Positions 61,595 through 64,000 of a DNA stretch of 64,000 nt are shown one piece after another; the stretch's first letter is position 1, and every line of letters begins with the position of its first letter. Under the pieces are notes generated by a model. The model was not told where the DNA came from, searched no databases, and saw only the letters and a program-made list of their open reading frames with translations. Source of the stretch: Bradysia coprophila (Eukaryota > Arthropoda > Insecta > Diptera > Sciaridae). The stretch is taken from positions 6,324,001-6,388,000 of the forward strand of contig NW_023503972.1 in NCBI RefSeq assembly GCF_014529535.1, in the 5' to 3' direction. Position numbers and translations under genes: made by a program.

Positions 61595-64000
61595 CTGTGA
61601 GTTTGTGCCATTTATTTTATCGTTTTGAAAATTTTGACATTTCGATGAATTTATTGTTATTAAAAATTTGTAAATGAAGCCCCCCCATTCAGCAATATTT
61701 TTCATTGACTTGGATTTTCTTCAATGTAGACCTTTTTTTGCGGTTTCATACAGGTCGATCGCTGTTTTTTTTTTAATATCAAAAGTGCAACGTGGGCTCT
61801 TTTTCTTGCCGTGTCGGTTTGTTGTGTAAAGAAATATTTTGTTTGATTTTACAATTACAACTGTGACAAGCTCGTTTGTTGAAGAAACTACGTGTGACTG
61901 TTCGAAAGTCAACACTTTTTTTACAGCAGTCCCTTCTAACAAAAGAGCTCTAAAAATTTGTTTGCGCAATAGACACGAAGTATATCTCATTACAACTGAC
62001 TTAACAGAAATATCACCTCATTCGATACATTTTTACCGAATATTTTTGTACATCAGAGAATTTTTCGTCGACTATACACACACTTTTCCCCCAATCAACG
62101 TTTACGATAACACGACGTAATAATACCCAAGTCATTCTGGGATAAAAATTCAATGAGCGAAAATCCAGTTTTTTATTTGACCTTTCCGTGGGTACTGGTT
62201 TTGCTCTATTCGCTACATTCCATTTCTTTGCAACGCGCGGCTCTACATTCAGAATGGAAGGAAGAAAAAAAAAACGCAGAATATTTTTGTAGCCAGCCGT
62301 ACGTACACGTATGTATGTATGAAACGTGTATGGATCACTATACATAACACACGTTGGTTAGACGAAGAACCAAGCCTTACGTTTAACAGATTTTTCTGTT
62401 CAAAATCAAACACAACGTTCATTCCAATGTTTGTTGGTGCGCTATGTTGACTTTTTATTTGTGTGTTGCGTCTTTGGTTTGTTCTTAATTATTATTTGGT
62501 TCATAAAATGCTGGATTAGTTGGTATGCCGATGCCGGTGTATTTTCTCGTTCAATTGTCTTGATTGTTTTGTTGTGATTCTGAGGAATTAGTTTGAAAAA
62601 GGTTAGTTAGGAACAAGGGCAAAATGTTTACAAAATTAGAATGAGACACTGGGTAAGGAATTCGGTATGTTGCAATGAAGAATCGAATGGGCGATTCCAT
62701 TTATTTGAAATATTCTCGAAGAGTTCATTATATTTGTTGCCGTGTCCAGTCAAGGGTCCAAGGACACAACAAAGTTTCTCTACTAAAATTTCCAATTTTT
62801 TATGAATCAAAACTCAGACAAAAATAAGCTGCAGGCTCGAATGATAACTCTCGTGAAACAATAATCACGGTCTTTCCAGTAGTTTTAGCTTATAGACACA
62901 AAACGCTGAAACTAATTCGAAAATTCTTCACTCAATCACTGGTGTGGCTGACATGTGTGGCTGACATGTGATGGTATTGTGAAATACAGAACCAAAAACA
63001 CCATTCCCGTGGCTAATTCTTTAAAATACCTCAATTCCGCGGGAGCTAGGGATATTTGTAGCGTTAGGGAACCTTCACCAAATTATTTCTCAAGTGTTGG
63101 ACTGGTTGACCGGCTGACGCTGGGAAAGTTATGAAGTTTTCACAATTCGATGTGAAAATGGTCACAATTTTGGTGTTGAGTGCAGTTTTGTAGAGCGTTA
63201 ACTGACGTTAATCGAAACGTTTAATGCGAACATTACAAGCCAGGCTTTGGTAAATTCATTTACCAAAATTTACCGAAAATTTATCGGATTTATGTTTAGA
63301 TAAATTTCAGTAAATATTCGGTAAATACATTACCAACAACAGATTCTGATTAGACGACCGTCGAGGTTTGTCGATCATAAAGAAAAAATCACGAACCAAC
63401 CCACACCTAAATTCGCAACGACCGTCGCAAAGAAATTATTTTCAATTCAATTCTTAACTCAACTGAAAGATTTGCCCGACTTGTCCACGAAATCAATAAA
63501 AATCTAATTTTGTGAATGACAGGAAATTCAAAACCATTTCTTTGTCTTTCAACCCATTTTTTTTCCGTTGCGTTTCTTTATTCAATTCCAAACATTAGCT
63601 AAAGCCAAATATGATTTTTGTGATTGCAATTGAACGGCTTTGAGTATGGTATAACAACAACAGAAAATCCATTACATAAACGAAAACCGACAAGCCATGC
63701 CCGATTTAACATCTTAAAAACTTTTTTTGTTTTTTTTTCGGTTTATTACAATCGAACGGTTCAATGAATTAAGAAAAAAAAACAATTCGTCGTAGCGGAT
63801 GAATTCGCTTTCAAAAGATTTAAATGAAAATGTGGCCATCAGAGCTATACCACAAAATATGTAGGAATGTGGAGAGCTCCTTTTATGCGGAATTAGACTG
63901 GGAATACCCAGCCATGCTGGTCCAGCCTAAACAACAAAATTATCTTCACAATCATAATCTGTTCAAATATGTTTTCTGTCTCTGTGTATTTATGTGTCTC
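61595..64000. other. Non-coding AT-rich DNA to window end
   Basis: No gene or clear transposable element is seen. The only repeats are short (for example GTGTGGCTGACAT repeated at 62942-62968). If the start at 61344 is real, this is its first intron. Confidence 0.4.

Overview
The window is nuclear DNA from an insect, most likely a dipteran. It is AT-rich. Most introns are 52-92 bp with GT-AG ends. It carries arthropod-specific chemoreceptor genes (a divergent ionotropic receptor and a 7TM odorant receptor). The intergenic DNA is dense in short terminal-inverted-repeat elements (MITEs). A nematoceran fly is a reasonable guess, but nothing here fixes the species.

Layout. 1-3655 (+) holds the 3' part of a CLASRP/SWAP2-like SR-rich splicing gene. 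4702-10402 is a complete LTR retrotransposon of the Ty3/gypsy CsRn1-like type: two identical 223-bp LTRs, a TAAC target duplication, an uninterrupted gag-pol, and an extra 3' ORF that carries a second Gag-like zinc finger. 10608-10976 is an RTE-like retrotransposon tail. 12893-14464 (+) is an intronless SMYD4-like methyltransferase gene. 14990-15310 (-) is another retrotransposon relic. 17621-18517 (-) is a Myb/SANT-like gene that faces a small two-exon gene of unknown family at 19146-19998 (+). 20600-22500 is a cluster of MITEs. 22557-24323 (-) is an intronless ionotropic receptor. 31556-33451 (+) is a four-exon odorant receptor. A dead duplicate of its last exon and 3' flank lies upstream at 27672-28667. 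34521-36010 is a 1.5-kb non-coding TIR element. 37274-38773 is a decayed non-LTR retrotransposon. 38952-41300 is a nest of foldback elements. 41693-44181 (+) encodes ALG10 and 46830-48582 (+) encodes dolichol kinase, separated by a 109-bp minisatellite. 49803-50510 (+) is a tentative small gene. 50584-51758 (-) encodes ribosomal protein P0, divergent from Atg8/GABARAP at 53736-57656 (+). From 57657 to the end there are only repeats and a possible 5' exon near 61344-61594.

Functional links. ALG10 and DOLK, adjacent on the same strand, act in one ER pathway: DOLK makes dolichyl phosphate, the lipid carrier, and ALG10 adds the last glucose to the finished lipid-linked oligosaccharide. The odorant and ionotropic receptors are chemosensory. 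The remaining genes are unrelated housekeeping genes.

The most unusual items are the second zinc-finger ORF of the young LTR element, the reciprocal MITE insertions that mark the receptor duplication, the nested foldbacks with arms of about 207 bp, and the ALG10-DOLK pairing. Exon structures were assembled by eye from splice signals, reading phase and family resemblance.
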